From contig NZ_VFOW01000001.1 in the NCBI RefSeq assembly GCF_006716355.1, forward strand, positions 2,852,001 to 2,916,000: a stretch of 64,000 bases of DNA. The letters run 5' to 3'. Every line of letters starts with the position of its first letter. Position 1 is the first letter of the stretch. This DNA is from Stackebrandtia endophytica. Its GTDB lineage: Bacteria > Actinomycetota > Actinomycetes > Mycobacteriales > Micromonosporaceae. Of the stretch, positions 35,756 through 44,366 are shown piece by piece. The notes below the pieces were generated by a model. It was given only the letters and a program-made list of their open reading frames with translations, did not search any database and was not told the DNA's origin. The position numbers were made by a program, and so were the translations under genes.

Positions 35756-36721
35756 TCACCGGCGGTAGGAGTCCTGGTTGGCGAGGAACCAGTCGTAGAC
35801 CAGCCGGATACCGTCGCTCAAACCGATCTTGGGTTCCCACCCCAGTGACCGAATGCGCCCCGAATCCATGATCTTGCTCTTCACACCATCCGGTTTGGAC
35901 AGATCGTGGCTGAACGAGCCCTCGAAACCGATGACGTCGGCCATCATCGCGACCAACTTGTTGATCTCGATCTCGCTGCCGGCACCGATGTTGATCGGCG
36001 CGCCGTCGTCATAACGGCGAAGCAGGAACAGCGAGGCGTCGGCGACGTCGTCGGCGTGCAGGTACTCCCGCAGCGTGGTGCCGGTCCCGTAGATCAGGAA
36101 GTCGTCGTCACCGGCCTGCACGGCCTCGTGCAGTCGCCGCATCAACATGGGAAACGCGTGCCCGCCCGGAATGGTGAAGTTGTCACCGAAACCGTAGAGG
36201 TTGCACGGCATCGCGGAGATGAACGAGCACCCGTACTGCTGCCGCAGCGCCTGCACCTGGAACACCCCGGTGGCCTTGGCGATGGCGTAACCGAAGTTGG
36301 TCTGCTCCACCGGACCCGTCATGAACGAGTCCTCCGAGATCGGCAACGGCGCCGTCGTCGGGTAGATACAACTGGACCCCAGGAACAGCGCCCTGGTCAG
36401 CCCGAACTCCTTCGCCGCATCCAGCAGGTTGACCTGCATCCGAAGATTGTCGGACAGGAAGTCGGCGGGAGCGGCGTCGTTTCCGTAGATACCGCCGACC
36501 TTGGCGGCCGCATCGATCAGGTAGTCGGGTTTCTGCTGCGCGAAGAAGTCGAACGTGGCGTCCCGGTCCCGCAGGTCGAGGTCGGAACTGCGCCGCCCCA
36601 CCAGGTTGTGGTATCCCTCTGCTTCGAACCGACGCCAAATGGCCGAACCGACCATTCCCCGATGGCCCGCGATGAAGACCTTCGCATCCGTGGGAATCTC
36701 ATGACGAAAATCGGTCCGCAT
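35756..36721 (-). CDS. fcl: GDP-L-fucose synthase
   Basis: 321 residues; AGGAG lies 5 bases before the ATG. Short-chain dehydrogenase/epimerase fold: NADP loop AGHRGMVGSA near residue 18, AAAKVGGIYGND, catalytic Ser in FLGSSCIYP, Tyr and Lys in YAIAKATG, and the conserved MPCNLYGFGDNF and TTLREYLHADD blocks. It converts GDP-4-keto-6-deoxymannose to GDP-L-fucose, the step after GMD, whose gene lies divergently 301 bp away. Together they supply GDP-fucose for the surface polymer. Confidence 0.95.
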   Translation of the reverse strand: MRTDFRHEIPTDAKVFIAGHRGMVGSAIWRRFEAEGYHNLVGRRSSDLDLRDRDATFDFFAQQKPDYLIDAAAKVGGIYGNDAAPADFLSDNLRMQVNLLDAAKEFGLTRALFLGSSCIYPTTAPLPISEDSFMTGPVEQTNFGYAIAKATGVFQVQALRQQYGCSFISAMPCNLYGFGDNFTIPGGHAFPMLMRRLHEAVQAGDDDFLIYGTGTTLREYLHADDVADASLFLLRRYDDGAPINIGAGSEIEINKLVAMMADVIGFEGSFSHDLSKPDGVKSKIMDSGRIRSLGWEPKIGLSDGIRLVYDWFLANQDSYRR

Positions 36722-37022
36722 CAGTGCTCCTGGAGTCGGTTGGCCCCCGCCATCCTATCCGGCTTCTCGAGCCCGGCCAGGCGGCCATCTCGCAAGAAGC
36801 TGTCTTGGTTCTCCTTCATCGTGAGCGGTACCAGGGCGAGTGGATCGCAAGGCAGAGGGTCTTCTGCTACCGGTGCTTCTGAGGAAGCGTTGCGTATGCA
36901 GAACGGCCCGATAACGCCGCGAGGCGCCCGTCTGGACGTCGCGCAACAGAACAGCAGAACCGAAGACAGCTTCTCCATGTAGGCTCGACCGTCGCAGATC
37001 ACAGAACAGTAAAGGGATGTGG

Positions 37023-38051
37023 ATGTCAGCAACAAGGCGTACCGCTCTGATCACCGGAATCACCGGCCAGGACGGCTCCTATCTCGCCGAACTCCTCCTG
37101 GACAAGGGTTACGAAGTCCACGGCATCGTCCGGCGTTCTTCCACCATCAGCGGCAACAGCCGACTCGATGGCATCTATCAGGCACCGAACACTCCTGACC
37201 AAACCCTGTTCCTGCATTACGGCGATATCACCGACGCCAGCATGCTCACCAACATCGTTCGGGACATTCAACCCGACGAGGTGTACAACCTCGCCGCGCA
37301 AAGCCACGTCCGCGTCAGTTTCGACATCCCCGACTACACCGGAAACGTCGACGCCCTGGGCACCATCCGGCTGCTGGAGGCGCTGCGAGCCGCCGACTGC
37401 AACGCCCGCTTCTACCAGGCTTCCACCTCCGAACTGTTCGGCTCCACCCCGCCGCCCCAGAACGAGGACACCCGTTTCCACCCCCGCAGTCCCTACGCGG
37501 TGGCGAAGGTCTACTCGTACTGGGCCGTGGTGAACTACCGCGAGGCCTACGGACTGCACGCCTCCAACGGCATCCTGTTCAATCACGAGAGCGAACGACG
37601 CGGCGAGACCTTCGTGACCCGCAAGGTCACCAGGGCGGTGGCGCGTATCGCGGCCGGGATCCAGGACATCGTCTACATGGGAAACCTCAACTCGATTCGA
37701 GACTGGGGATACGCGCCCGAATACGTCGAGGGCATGTGGCGGATGGTCCAGCAGGACACCCCCGACGATTACGTCCTGGCCACCGGCGAGGGCTGCGTGA
37801 TCCGTGACTTCGTGCAGGTCGCCTTCGAACACGCCGGCCTGGACTGGGAGAAGCACGTCCGCCACGACTCCCGACACGAACGTCCGGCCGAAGTGGACGC
37901 TTTGATCGGCGATGCCTCCAAGGCCAAGGAGAAACTCGGTTGGGAGGCCAAAACCCACTGGCGCGACCTGGCCAAGCACATGGTCGACGCCGACCGCCAA
38001 CTACTCGACGACCAGCTGTCCGGCCGCCACGTGCGCCCCGACCAGGACTGA
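37023..38051 (+). CDS. gmd: GDP-mannose 4,6-dehydratase
   Basis: 342 residues from ATG 37023, with AAAGGG 6 bases upstream (ATG 37017 would overlap that site). Landmarks: [18 protein letters not shown] (NADP loop), [38 protein letters not shown] (catalytic Thr/Ser and Glu), [12 protein letters not shown] (Tyr and Lys), [21 protein letters not shown] and [18 protein letters not shown]. It makes GDP-4-keto-6-deoxy-D-mannose. The 36722-37022 gap between fcl and gmd shows only promoters by inference. Confidence 0.96.
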   Translation: MSATRRTALITGITGQDGSYLAELLLDKGYEVHGIVRRSSTISGNSRLDGIYQAPNTPDQTLFLHYGDITDASMLTNIVRDIQPDEVYNLAAQSHVRVSFDIPDYTGNVDALGTIRLLEALRAADCNARFYQASTSELFGSTPPPQNEDTRFHPRSPYAVAKVYSYWAVVNYREAYGLHASNGILFNHESERRGETFVTRKVTRAVARIAAGIQDIVYMGNLNSIRDWGYAPEYVEGMWRMVQQDTPDDYVLATGEGCVIRDFVQVAFEHAGLDWEKHVRHDSRHERPAEVDALIGDASKAKEKLGWEAKTHWRDLAKHMVDADRQLLDDQLSGRHVRPDQD

Positions 38052-38150
38052 CGCCCCTTCCCGACCGACATTCGCCCGACCTTCCCACCCGGATGGTCGG
38101 GCGACTTTCTTTCCCACCAGACGCCAATGACACCGCTGCATCTACAGCAA

Positions 38151-38167
38151 TGTTCTATTATCGAACA
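38151..38167 (+). promoter_or_regulatory. Leaderless promoter inside an inverted repeat (likely autoregulatory operator)
   Basis: TGTTC-N7-GAACA (38151-38155 and 38163-38167) flanks the -10 element TATTAT (38156-38161), which lies 7 bases before ATG 38169. The encoded XRE protein bound here would block its own promoter. Confidence 0.6.
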
Positions 38168-38168
38168 C

Positions 38169-39296
38169 ATGGGTGTTGACGCGCGAACCCTCGGCCGCCG
38201 AATCGCAGAGGCGAGACAACGTGCCGGCATGACCCAGCAGGCGCTGGGATCCGAAATCAGCTTGGACCGATCCGCCCTCGCCAAAATCGAGCAGGGTGAT
38301 CGCCGGGTGACCGCATTGGAACTGTCTCGAATCGCGGAGGCTCTCGGCGACCGCATCGAATGGTTTCTCTCCGATTCGGCCCCCTCCATCGTGTCCCACC
38401 GGAACATGGCCGCCCCCGGGGCCCCAAGTCCACAAATCGACGAGGAGATCGAGCGTCGAGTTCGGGCCGTTGAGTTCGTCAAGCAACACGACGGGCAATT
38501 CGAGCTTCCCACCACCCCGGTGCACAGCCTCCCGGCTTCACCGGAAGCCGCCGAAGAACTGGCCGAAAAGACGCGGTCCCTACTCGGTGCTCCACCCGGC
38601 GGCCCACTGACCCGACTGTCCGAGCGGTTCCTGGTCACCGGAACCCTCTCGTTCGTAGTAGATCTCGGGACCGACGCCGCCGACGCCGCCAGCGTGCTTT
38701 TGGATCGGGGAGCCGTGGCACTGGTGAACGGATCACTCGGCGTGGGTCGCCGACGACTAGCCCTAGCCCACGAACTTGGCCACATCCTGGTAGCCGACGA
38801 ATACACCGTCGATTGGCGCGTCGAGATGTCTACGACAACGGGTTACCCCGAGAAGATCCTCGACCGATTCGCCCGATCGCTTCTGCTCCCATCAAACTCC
38901 CTAGCTCGACATTGGAAAGAATGGGGTGGGGGGCAGGACAATTCGTTTCGCGCCGCCGCCGTCCAAATCGCGAGCCACTACCGGGTCGACATGGCGACAC
39001 TCTCGCGGAGGCTGTCCGAGCTTGGGCTCATCGATCAGGAACAAGCATCACTGGTTCGGCAGTTCCGCACAACGAAGACCGACATCGTCGATTTCAACCT
39101 CGTTGTGGGAGATGAGCTCGCCAGCAATCGACGCGACCTGCCCCGGCAATACGAAGCAGCCGTCATCCGCCTATACCGAGGTGAGGTGATCAGCGCAGAA
39201 CGCGCCCTCGATCTCTTTTTCGGGACCTGGGAGGCGACTGATCTTCCCCGGCTACCAACCTCGCCAGAGGCCGCCATATGGCAGTTCATTTCATGA
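38169..39296 (+). CDS. XRE-family HTH / ImmA-IrrE metallopeptidase fusion (antitoxin-like regulator)
   Basis: 375 residues from ATG 38169; leaderless. The N-terminal XRE helix-turn-helix covers about 8-65 (LGRRIAEARQRAGMTQQALGSEI, LAKIEQGDRRVTALEL). A linker follows, then an ImmA/IrrE (COG2856) domain with the zinc-protease signature HELGH at 201-205 and downstream FARSLLLP, typical of the family. Such XRE-COG2856 proteins are found as antitoxin-like partners of PIN or other toxins and as phage regulators relieved by proteolysis. The next gene, a PIN nuclease, overlaps its end. Confidence 0.88.
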   Translation: MGVDARTLGRRIAEARQRAGMTQQALGSEISLDRSALAKIEQGDRRVTALELSRIAEALGDRIEWFLSDSAPSIVSHRNMAAPGAPSPQIDEEIERRVRAVEFVKQHDGQFELPTTPVHSLPASPEAAEELAEKTRSLLGAPPGGPLTRLSERFLVTGTLSFVVDLGTDAADAASVLLDRGAVALVNGSLGVGRRRLALAHELGHILVADEYTVDWRVEMSTTTGYPEKILDRFARSLLLPSNSLARHWKEWGGGQDNSFRAAAVQIASHYRVDMATLSRRLSELGLIDQEQASLVRQFRTTKTDIVDFNLVVGDELASNRRDLPRQYEAAVIRLYRGEVISAERALDLFFGTWEATDLPRLPTSPEAAIWQFIS

Positions 39297-39841
39297 CCGA
39301 CCCAACCAGCCTCATCGGTGAGCTCGTCTTCGACACCGGTCCACTGAGTCATTTCGCCGAGGCGGGATGGCTGTCCGTACTCCGCTCCGTCGCCGGGGAC
39401 ACCCCGGTGGTGATTCCCGAGGTGGTGGCGGGCGAACTCCGTCGTGGCGCAGGCTCCCATCAGCACCTCCAGCTGGTCCTCAACGCGCCCTGGATCCAGC
39501 ACCGTGTTCTGGACTCTCCCGAGGAGATCAGCGCCTACGGACACTTCGCCAGCCTTCTCGTATCCGGGAACAGAAACGCCGGCGAAGCCGCAGTTCTGGC
39601 ATATGCGTCGATACACCGGGGCACAGCGGTGATCGACGACCGGGTGGACCGTCGCGCGGCTCATGCTGCGGGCGTCAGCTGCCGGGGCACCCTCGCTCTA
39701 CTGTGCGACGCGATCCGGGCGGGACTGCTCACGCTGCCGCTGGTTGAGCAACTCGCCGATCACCTGTTGGAAACGCACTACCGGCTGCCCTTCCCCAGTG
39801 GGGGCTTCGCAGAGTGGGCGGCAAAGAACGACCTCTTCTGA
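39278..39841 (+). CDS. PIN-domain nuclease (putative toxin)
   Basis: 187 residues from ATG 39278, with AGAGG 7 bases upstream. An in-frame ATG at 39293 overlaps the upstream stop as ATGA and is equally possible. PIN fold acidic residues: D19 in VFDTGPLSHF, E in VVAGELRRG, E in NAGEAAVLAYA, and D-D in AVIDDRVDRRAA. This matches the DUF3368-like PIN group, RNases often used as toxins. Tight overlap with the XRE-ImmA gene indicates a two-gene toxin-antitoxin or regulatory module. Confidence 0.85.
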   Translation: MAVHFMTDPTSLIGELVFDTGPLSHFAEAGWLSVLRSVAGDTPVVIPEVVAGELRRGAGSHQHLQLVLNAPWIQHRVLDSPEEISAYGHFASLLVSGNRNAGEAAVLAYASIHRGTAVIDDRVDRRAAHAAGVSCRGTLALLCDAIRAGLLTLPLVEQLADHLLETHYRLPFPSGGFAEWAAKNDLF

Positions 39842-39925
39842 AACGTACCTCCACCACAAAAGTCGCCCAACCATCCACAACAGATGATTGGGCGTCGTTC
39901 TCGCCGGGTGGAACTTTGAACGTGG

Positions 39926-40014
39926 CGGAGGCCGTGGGATTCGAACCCACGAGACGTGTCACCACGCCTGGCGGTTTTCAAGACCGCTGCACTAGTCCAC
40001 TATGCGAGGCCTCC
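39926..40014 (-). tRNA. tRNA-Ser (anticodon UGA)
   Basis: 89 nt, class II tRNA with a long variable arm. The acceptor GGAGGCC pairs with GGCCTCC plus discriminator G. The D stem is GCA/TGC, the anticodon stem GCGGT/ACCGC with loop CTTGAAA, the variable arm GACGTG.../CACGCC (as written on the plus strand), and the T arm GTGGG-TTCGAAT-CCCAC. CCA is not encoded. Confidence 0.95.
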
Positions 40015-40049
40015 GGGAACGCTGGTCAATCTACCAAACCGGGCACCCC

Positions 40050-40141
40050 GGAGGCAGCCGGGTTTAGGCCGGGCACAACGGTGTCACCACGTCCGGCGGT
40101 TTTCAAGACCGCTGCACCCGGCCCGCAATGTCAGGCCCTCC
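40050..40141 (-). pseudogene. Degenerate tRNA-Ser(UGA) copy
   Basis: Lies 36 bp from the intact tRNA-Ser in the same orientation. The anticodon arm and variable arm are almost unchanged (plus strand GTGTCACCACG.CCGGCGGTTTTCAAGACCGCTGCAC), but the T loop TTCGAAT is gone and the D arm and acceptor no longer pair well. A partial duplicate that has decayed, or a remnant left by integration. Confidence 0.7.
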
Positions 40142-40176
40142 GAGGCACCCGTCCGCGTCAGCCGCGAACCACGACG

Positions 40177-40374
40177 TCACCCGTCGCGATACTCCTCGTC
40201 GGGGACGTCTCGGGACTGTTCGGCGACATCGGCCACGTCCGCTTCGCCGCGCCACGCCGCGTCGAAACCGGAGTCCTCGTCGGTGGCGACGTCATCGTCC
40301 TCGGCCACCGGGACCGCCTGCTCCGCCACGTCCTCACGCGGTGCCTGCCAATTCTCGGTTTCCCTATCTGCCAC
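40177..40374 (-). CDS. Small acidic protein
   Basis: 65 residues from GTG 40374 (VADRETENWQAP...), strongly acidic (long runs of D/E, ends DVPDEEYRDG). A leaderless -10 lies 7 bases upstream. There is no membrane segment or known motif. It is divergent from the aldolase gene. Acidic micro-proteins like this are often DNA mimics or regulators, but nothing specific supports that here. Confidence 0.5.
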   Translation of the reverse strand: MADRETENWQAPREDVAEQAVPVAEDDDVATDEDSGFDAAWRGEADVADVAEQSRDVPDEEYRDG

Positions 40375-40381
40375 GGATATG

Positions 40382-40387
40382 ACGCTA
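40382..40387 (-). promoter_or_regulatory. -10 element (TAGCGT) for the small acidic protein
   Basis: On the minus strand TAGCGT is followed by 7 bases and GTG 40374. Confidence 0.4.
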
Positions 40388-40489
40388 ACCGGTCGGCCCG
40401 GGCCCGGTGGCCTGATTTCATGAAGCAGAATGCCAGGTGGGACAGCGCAGTCTTGCCAGGTACGACGAATTGGTACATAAGGAGCAGAA

Positions 40490-41512
40490 ATGCCCATTGC
40501 GACACCCGAGGTCTACGCCGAGATGCTTGACCGCGCCAAGGCGGGCGCGTTCGCTTACCCGGCCATCAACGTTTCTTCTTCTCAGACACTCAACGCGGCG
40601 CTGGCAGGATTCGCCGAAGCCGAAAGTGACGGCATCATCCAGGTGTCGACCGGTGGAGGCGAGTACTTCTCCGGCCCCACCGTCAAGAACATGGTGACCG
40701 GCTCGGTGGCGTTCGCGGCTTTCGCGCACGAGGTCGCCAAGAACTACCCGGTCAACATCGCGCTGCACACCGACCACTGTCCGAAGAACAAGCTCGACGG
40801 CTTCGTCCGGCCGCTGCTGGACATCTCCGCCGAGCGCGTCAAGGCCGGGCAGAACCCGCTGTTCCAGTCCCACATGTGGGACGGGTCGGCCGTGCCGCTG
40901 GGTGAGAACCTGGAGATCGCCGAGGAGCTGCTCGCCAAGGCGGCCGCCGCCAACATCATCCTCGAAATCGAGGTCGGTGTCGTCGGTGGCGAGGAGGACG
41001 GCGTCGTCGGAGCGATCGACGACAAGCTCTACACCACCGTTGAAGACGGCCTGGCCACCGCCGCCGCCCTCGGTATCGGCGAGAAGGGCCGGTACATGAC
41101 CGCGCTGACCTTCGGCAACGTGCACGGCGTGTACAAGCCGGGCAACGTGAAGCTGCGTCCGGAGATCCTCAAGGAGATCCAGGAGGCCGTCGGCGCCAAG
41201 TACGGCAAGGACAAGCCGTTCGACCTGGTGTTCCACGGCGGATCGGGTTCTCTGCTGGAGGAGATCCGCTCGGCGGTCGACTACGGCGTGGTGAAGATGA
41301 ACGTCGACACCGACACCCAGTACGCGTTCACCCGGCCGGCCGCGGCGCACATGTTCACCAACTATGACGGCGTCTTGAAGGTCGACGGTGACGTCGGCAA
41401 CAAGAAGGTCTACGACCCGCGTGCCTGGGGCAAGGCCGCCGAGGCCGGCATGGCCCAGCGGATCGTCCGGGCGTGTGAAGACCTCCGCTCGGTGGGAACC
41501 ACCGCGAAGTAA
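40490..41512 (+). CDS. fba: Class II fructose-bisphosphate aldolase
   Basis: 340 residues; AGGAG lies 5 bases before the ATG. Zinc-dependent aldolase of glycolysis and gluconeogenesis, cleaving fructose-1,6-bisphosphate. Motifs: YPAINVSSSQTLNAAL, NIALHTDHCPKN (zinc His and catalytic Asp), FQSHMWDGSAVP, EIEVGVVGGEEDGV, FGNVHGVYKPGNV (zinc His), VFHGGSGS (zinc His and substrate phosphate loop) and VVKMNVDTDTQYAF. The length fits class IIA actinobacterial enzymes. Confidence 0.96.
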   Translation: MPIATPEVYAEMLDRAKAGAFAYPAINVSSSQTLNAALAGFAEAESDGIIQVSTGGGEYFSGPTVKNMVTGSVAFAAFAHEVAKNYPVNIALHTDHCPKNKLDGFVRPLLDISAERVKAGQNPLFQSHMWDGSAVPLGENLEIAEELLAKAAAANIILEIEVGVVGGEEDGVVGAIDDKLYTTVEDGLATAAALGIGEKGRYMTALTFGNVHGVYKPGNVKLRPEILKEIQEAVGAKYGKDKPFDLVFHGGSGSLLEEIRSAVDYGVVKMNVDTDTQYAFTRPAAAHMFTNYDGVLKVDGDVGNKKVYDPRAWGKAAEAGMAQRIVRACEDLRSVGTTAK

Positions 41513-41524
41513 CCGACCACTGTC

Positions 41525-41553
41525 AGGGCCCGGTCGCGTGACGGCCGGGTCCT
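41525..41553. terminator. Terminator between fba and the convergent small membrane gene
   Basis: 10-bp stem AGGGCCCGGT / GCCGGGTCCT (two wobble positions) with a 9-base loop, 13 bp after the fba stop. Confidence 0.6.
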
Positions 41554-41558
41554 GGATG

Positions 41559-41903
41559 TCATCGATTCGGGGGCCGCTCTCCGGCTTCGGAGAGTTCCGA
41601 GGTCGTGTTGTCGGCGGGGCTGTCGCAGTCGGTCGTGCATCCGGGGGTTGACGGGGCGGGAGAGGGTTCGACACGCCCGGTGGTGCCGATCAATGGGACG
41701 AGGAACATGCTCATCAAAGTGATGATCACGGTGACGACCAGCACAAGGTAGGGCAGGCGCATTTCCCGCCGGTGGGCTTTGCGCAGCTCACGACGCACCT
41801 CGATCGCCAGGGGTTCCAGCTCGGCGGCGTCATCGGGAATGTGAATCTCGCCCCATTCTTCAGGCAGACCACTGAGGCTGTTCTCATCGGATTCGCGCGG
41901 CAT
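41559..41903 (-). CDS. Small single-pass membrane protein
   Basis: 114 residues from ATG 41903, with AAAGGAG 6 bases upstream. An acidic N-terminal half (SLSGLPEEWGEIHIPDDAAELEPL) and a basic stretch (RRELRKAHRREMR) precede one helix (about 49-70) and a Pro/Ser/Thr external tail with two cysteines (PGCTTDCDSP). The topology is N-inside. Family not recognised. Confidence 0.65.
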   Translation of the reverse strand: MPRESDENSLSGLPEEWGEIHIPDDAAELEPLAIEVRRELRKAHRREMRLPYLVLVVTVIITLMSMFLVPLIGTTGRVEPSPAPSTPGCTTDCDSPADNTTSELSEAGERPPNR

Positions 41904-42165
41904 GGCGACTCCTTTCGGCGTCACTCTCAGCTTGCCAGTTAGTGACACTCCTCGCTAGGTCTGGCGTGTTTGTGGCGCGGATCGGTATCCTGGAAACGGA
42001 TCGAATGACCCACCACAATGTCCTAACGATCCGTTACGGCAACGGGTATCCGGCGCGCGAGCTTTTGCTCACACATTGGTTGACCTGCGTTTTCTCCCGC
42101 TCAGGAAGCAACGCCGCAGGGCACGGCCGTGTTACCCTTGACACAGCGAAAGGGGTTTCGATCCT

Positions 42166-42651
42166 ATGAGTTTTAGTGTCGGCGAGACCGTTGTTTACCC
42201 CCATCACGGGGCCGCACTCATCGAAGCAGTCGAAACTCGCACTATCCGAGGCGTGGAGCAGGAATATCTCGTGCTGCGCGTGGAGCAGGGTGACCTGACG
42301 GTGCGGGTACCGGCAACCAACGTCGAACTTGTCGGTGTCCGCGAAGTCGTGGGCGCCGAAGGCCTGACGGAGGTGTTCGATGTGCTGCGTGCTCCGCACA
42401 CCGAAGAACCAACGAACTGGTCTCGGAGATACAAGGCGAACCTGGAAAAGCTCGCGTCGGGAAATCCGCTGAAGGTTGCGGAAGTCGTGCGTGATCTGTG
42501 GCGACGCGACCGTGAGCGTGGCCTGTCGGCAGGTGAGAAACGGATGCTCACCAAGGCCCGGGACATTTTGGTGGGAGAAGTAGCCCTCGCCGAATCCTCG
42601 ACGAAGGATGACGCGGAACTGCTGCTCGACAAAGTCCTCACCGAGGCTTAG
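42166..42651 (+). CDS. carD: CarD-family transcriptional regulator
   Basis: 161 residues. The N-terminal RNA polymerase-interacting domain is [33 protein letters not shown]. The C-terminal helical DNA-binding domain is [48 protein letters not shown], including the tryptophan (NWSRR) that wedges into the upstream edge of the bubble. CarD stabilises open complexes at rRNA and many housekeeping promoters. Possible ribosome site AAAGGGG is 10 bases upstream; TTGACA and TACCCT lie within 35 bp upstream. The 41904-42165 gap shows no other gene. Confidence 0.95.
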   Translation: MSFSVGETVVYPHHGAALIEAVETRTIRGVEQEYLVLRVEQGDLTVRVPATNVELVGVREVVGAEGLTEVFDVLRAPHTEEPTNWSRRYKANLEKLASGNPLKVAEVVRDLWRRDRERGLSAGEKRMLTKARDILVGEVALAESSTKDDAELLLDKVLTEA

Positions 42652-42656
42652 CCGTG

Positions 42657-42694
42657 AAAGAGGAACCCGTCGGTTGATCGACGGGTTCCTCTTT
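42657..42694 (+). terminator. Strong intrinsic terminator after carD
   Basis: A perfect 16-bp stem AAAGAGGAACCCGTCG / CGACGGGTTCCTCTTT, 6-base loop, directly 3' of the carD stop. Confidence 0.92.
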
Positions 42695-42775
42695 ATGTCC
42701 CGGCCACACAGGTACTGCTGAGGCAGTCGATGCCGGTGAGACCACTGGACGTCATTCCGCCGTCCGTGCCATCGC

Positions 42776-42847
42776 CGTGCCATCACACTGATCCGTGCCA
42801 TCAGACTGACCCCTGCCATCGGACCGGTCGGTGCGATCCGACCGATC
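42776..42847 (+). repeat. Degenerate 18-bp tandem repeats
   Basis: Four units of 18 bp around the core (C)GTGCCATC.GACTGATC, drifting along the array (units start at 42776, 42794, 42812, 42830), with a half unit at 42764. They lie in the 284-bp gap between carD and ispF, where no gene is supported. Confidence 0.6.
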
Positions 42848-42921
42848 CTGCGGAGGCAGCACCACCCATCGGGGTTTCCGCTTACCCGGATCAGGGTGAC
42901 GGCACCCTGGTGGGTCGCCGG

Positions 42922-42927
42922 TAGGCT
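42922..42927 (+). promoter_or_regulatory. -10 element (TAGGCT) for ispF
   Basis: TAGGCT 8 bases before GTG 42936; leaderless start likely. Confidence 0.4.
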
Positions 42928-42935
42928 CACCCGTC

Positions 42936-43409
42936 GTGATGATTCCTGAGGTCGGCATCGGCACCGACGTCCATGCCTTCGACCCGCAACGGCCCTGCTG
43001 GGTAGCCGGACTCCACTGGGAGGACTCCCCGGGACTGGCCGGCCACTCCGACGGTGACGTCGCCTGCCATGCCGCCTGCGACGCGCTCCTGTCGGCAGCG
43101 GGCCTCGGCGACCTCGGTGGCAACTTCGGCACCTCCCGCCCCGAATGGGCCGGAGCCTCCGGACTGGCTCTCCTGACCGAAACCGCCCGACGCGTACGCG
43201 CCGCCGGCTACGAGATCGGCAACGTCGCCGTCCAGGTCATCGGGAAGCAACCGCGCCTGGGTTCCCGGCGCGCCGAAGCCGAACGCCTCATGACCGAAAC
43301 CCTCAACGCCCGGGTACGGCTATCCGCCACCACCACCGACGGCCTCGGATTCACCGGACGCGGTGAGGGACTCGCGGCCACCGCGGTCGCACTGGTGTAT
43401 CGCGGATGA
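42936..43409 (+). CDS. ispF: 2-C-methyl-D-erythritol 2,4-cyclodiphosphate synthase
   Basis: 157 residues from GTG 42936. MEP-pathway isoprenoid enzyme, cyclising the CDP-ME 2-phosphate intermediate. Motifs: GIGTDVHAF (Asp and His metal ligands), [16 protein letters not shown] (second His ligand), [21 protein letters not shown] and the C-terminal [14 protein letters not shown] trimer/substrate loop. In mycobacteria ispD lies between carD and ispF; here ispD is missing from the window. Confidence 0.95.
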   Translation: MMIPEVGIGTDVHAFDPQRPCWVAGLHWEDSPGLAGHSDGDVACHAACDALLSAAGLGDLGGNFGTSRPEWAGASGLALLTETARRVRAAGYEIGNVAVQVIGKQPRLGSRRAEAERLMTETLNARVRLSATTTDGLGFTGRGEGLAATAVALVYRG

Positions 43410-43410
43410 G

Positions 43411-43707
43411 TCCACGGCTCACGAGCGGTCGGCGATCTTCTTGGTGTCCCAGTACTCGCGGATCAGGGTGAGACGGTCCCAATGCGCCAAGATCGCGGGA
43501 CTGTCACTGGAACAGATCCGACTGCTCCTCGACGGCGACGTCGAACAACGCCGGTCGCTGGCACTCGCCCACGCCGCGCACCTCGACCGTCGGGCAGCCG
43601 AGATCACCGCCGCCCGCCAGATGATCGGCCACGTCATCGACTGCCGGAGAGACGATTGCATCGACTGCGCGACCCCTCACGACACGTTCGGCTTCCCTCG
43701 CGCTTGA
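43411..43707 (+). pseudogene. MerR-family regulator remnant (C-terminal part only)
   Basis: The frame encodes IAGLSLEQIRLLLDGD..QRRSLALAHAAHLDRRAAEITAARQMIGHVIDCRRDDCIDC, the dimerisation and C-terminal part of a MerR-type regulator, ending normally. The N-terminal winged helix (R-Y-Y-E region) is not present in any frame upstream, where ispF ends 1 bp away. The residues before AGLSLEQI are a poor match. No clear start codon or promoter is present. Probably a decayed gene fragment. Confidence 0.5.
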
Positions 43708-43806
43708 TGCCGTGGCGTTCCCGCCTTCCACCCGCGCCGGCCCCACTGGGTAGCCCGACTTCTCCAACGGGCAGGCCGGGAACCCACCGGTGGCAGCCAA
43801 GTTCAT

Positions 43807-44355
43807 TCACCAGGTCACTGGTCTGGGCGGCGAGGGCGGTTTCCGCACGAACGCCGGCAGGTTCAGGTCGAAGTGCTTGTCCTTGAGCGCGATCATCTTC
43901 ATTTCGCGATCACTGAGCAATCGGGCTACCGCCTCAGCAAATTCCACAGTGAAAGTCTTCTCGTCGAGTTCGTGCAAGACACCCGGCACCAATTTCACTC
44001 GCCAGACTGCGGTTCCGATACGTTTCACCGCGATCAACTCTGAAGGCGCGTACCCGACGCTGACCAGGTCGTCTTGTTCAGCCTGGTAACGGCGAATCCG
44101 GGCGTCCCAGTGGTCACCCGTGGGTTCGGACTGACCGGCGATCTTGTGCAGGTTTCGTCGGTACTCGGTTGACCCCACCGCACAGATCTGTTCCAGTTGG
44201 TATCGCAGATCGATTTCATCGTATTCGGGATAGAACCGCGGCCGGAAACCCAAGGTGAGATGGCCCGGATATCTGACTCTGGCCTTGAGATTTCGGTCTG
44301 GAGAAGAAACCTCAACATTTGATTCTTTAATTCGATCCATGATTGTGTCAACCAT
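43807..44355 (-). CDS. Cytoplasmic protein of a low-GC three-gene cassette (possibly YbaB-like)
   Basis: 182 residues, third gene of the cassette. The N-terminal part (VSSPDRNLKARVRYPGHLTLGFRP...IDLRYQLEQI) resembles the beta-strand/helix pattern of YbaB/EbfC-like proteins often found next to type VII secretion substrates; this is a weak resemblance. No signal or membrane segment. GC content is clearly below the neighbouring genes. It starts 12 bp after the preceding gene's stop. Confidence 0.6.
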   Translation of the reverse strand: MVDTIMDRIKESNVEVSSPDRNLKARVRYPGHLTLGFRPRFYPEYDEIDLRYQLEQICAVGSTEYRRNLHKIAGQSEPTGDHWDARIRRYQAEQDDLVSVGYAPSELIAVKRIGTAVWRVKLVPGVLHELDEKTFTVEFAEAVARLLSDREMKMIALKDKHFDLNLPAFVRKPPSPPRPVTW

Positions 44356-44366
44356 TGATCGCCTTT

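Noticed and set aside
40050-40141. A second functional tRNA-Ser gene
   Set aside because: The T loop sequence TTCGAAT is absent and the acceptor and D stems do not pair properly; only the anticodon and variable arms are intact.
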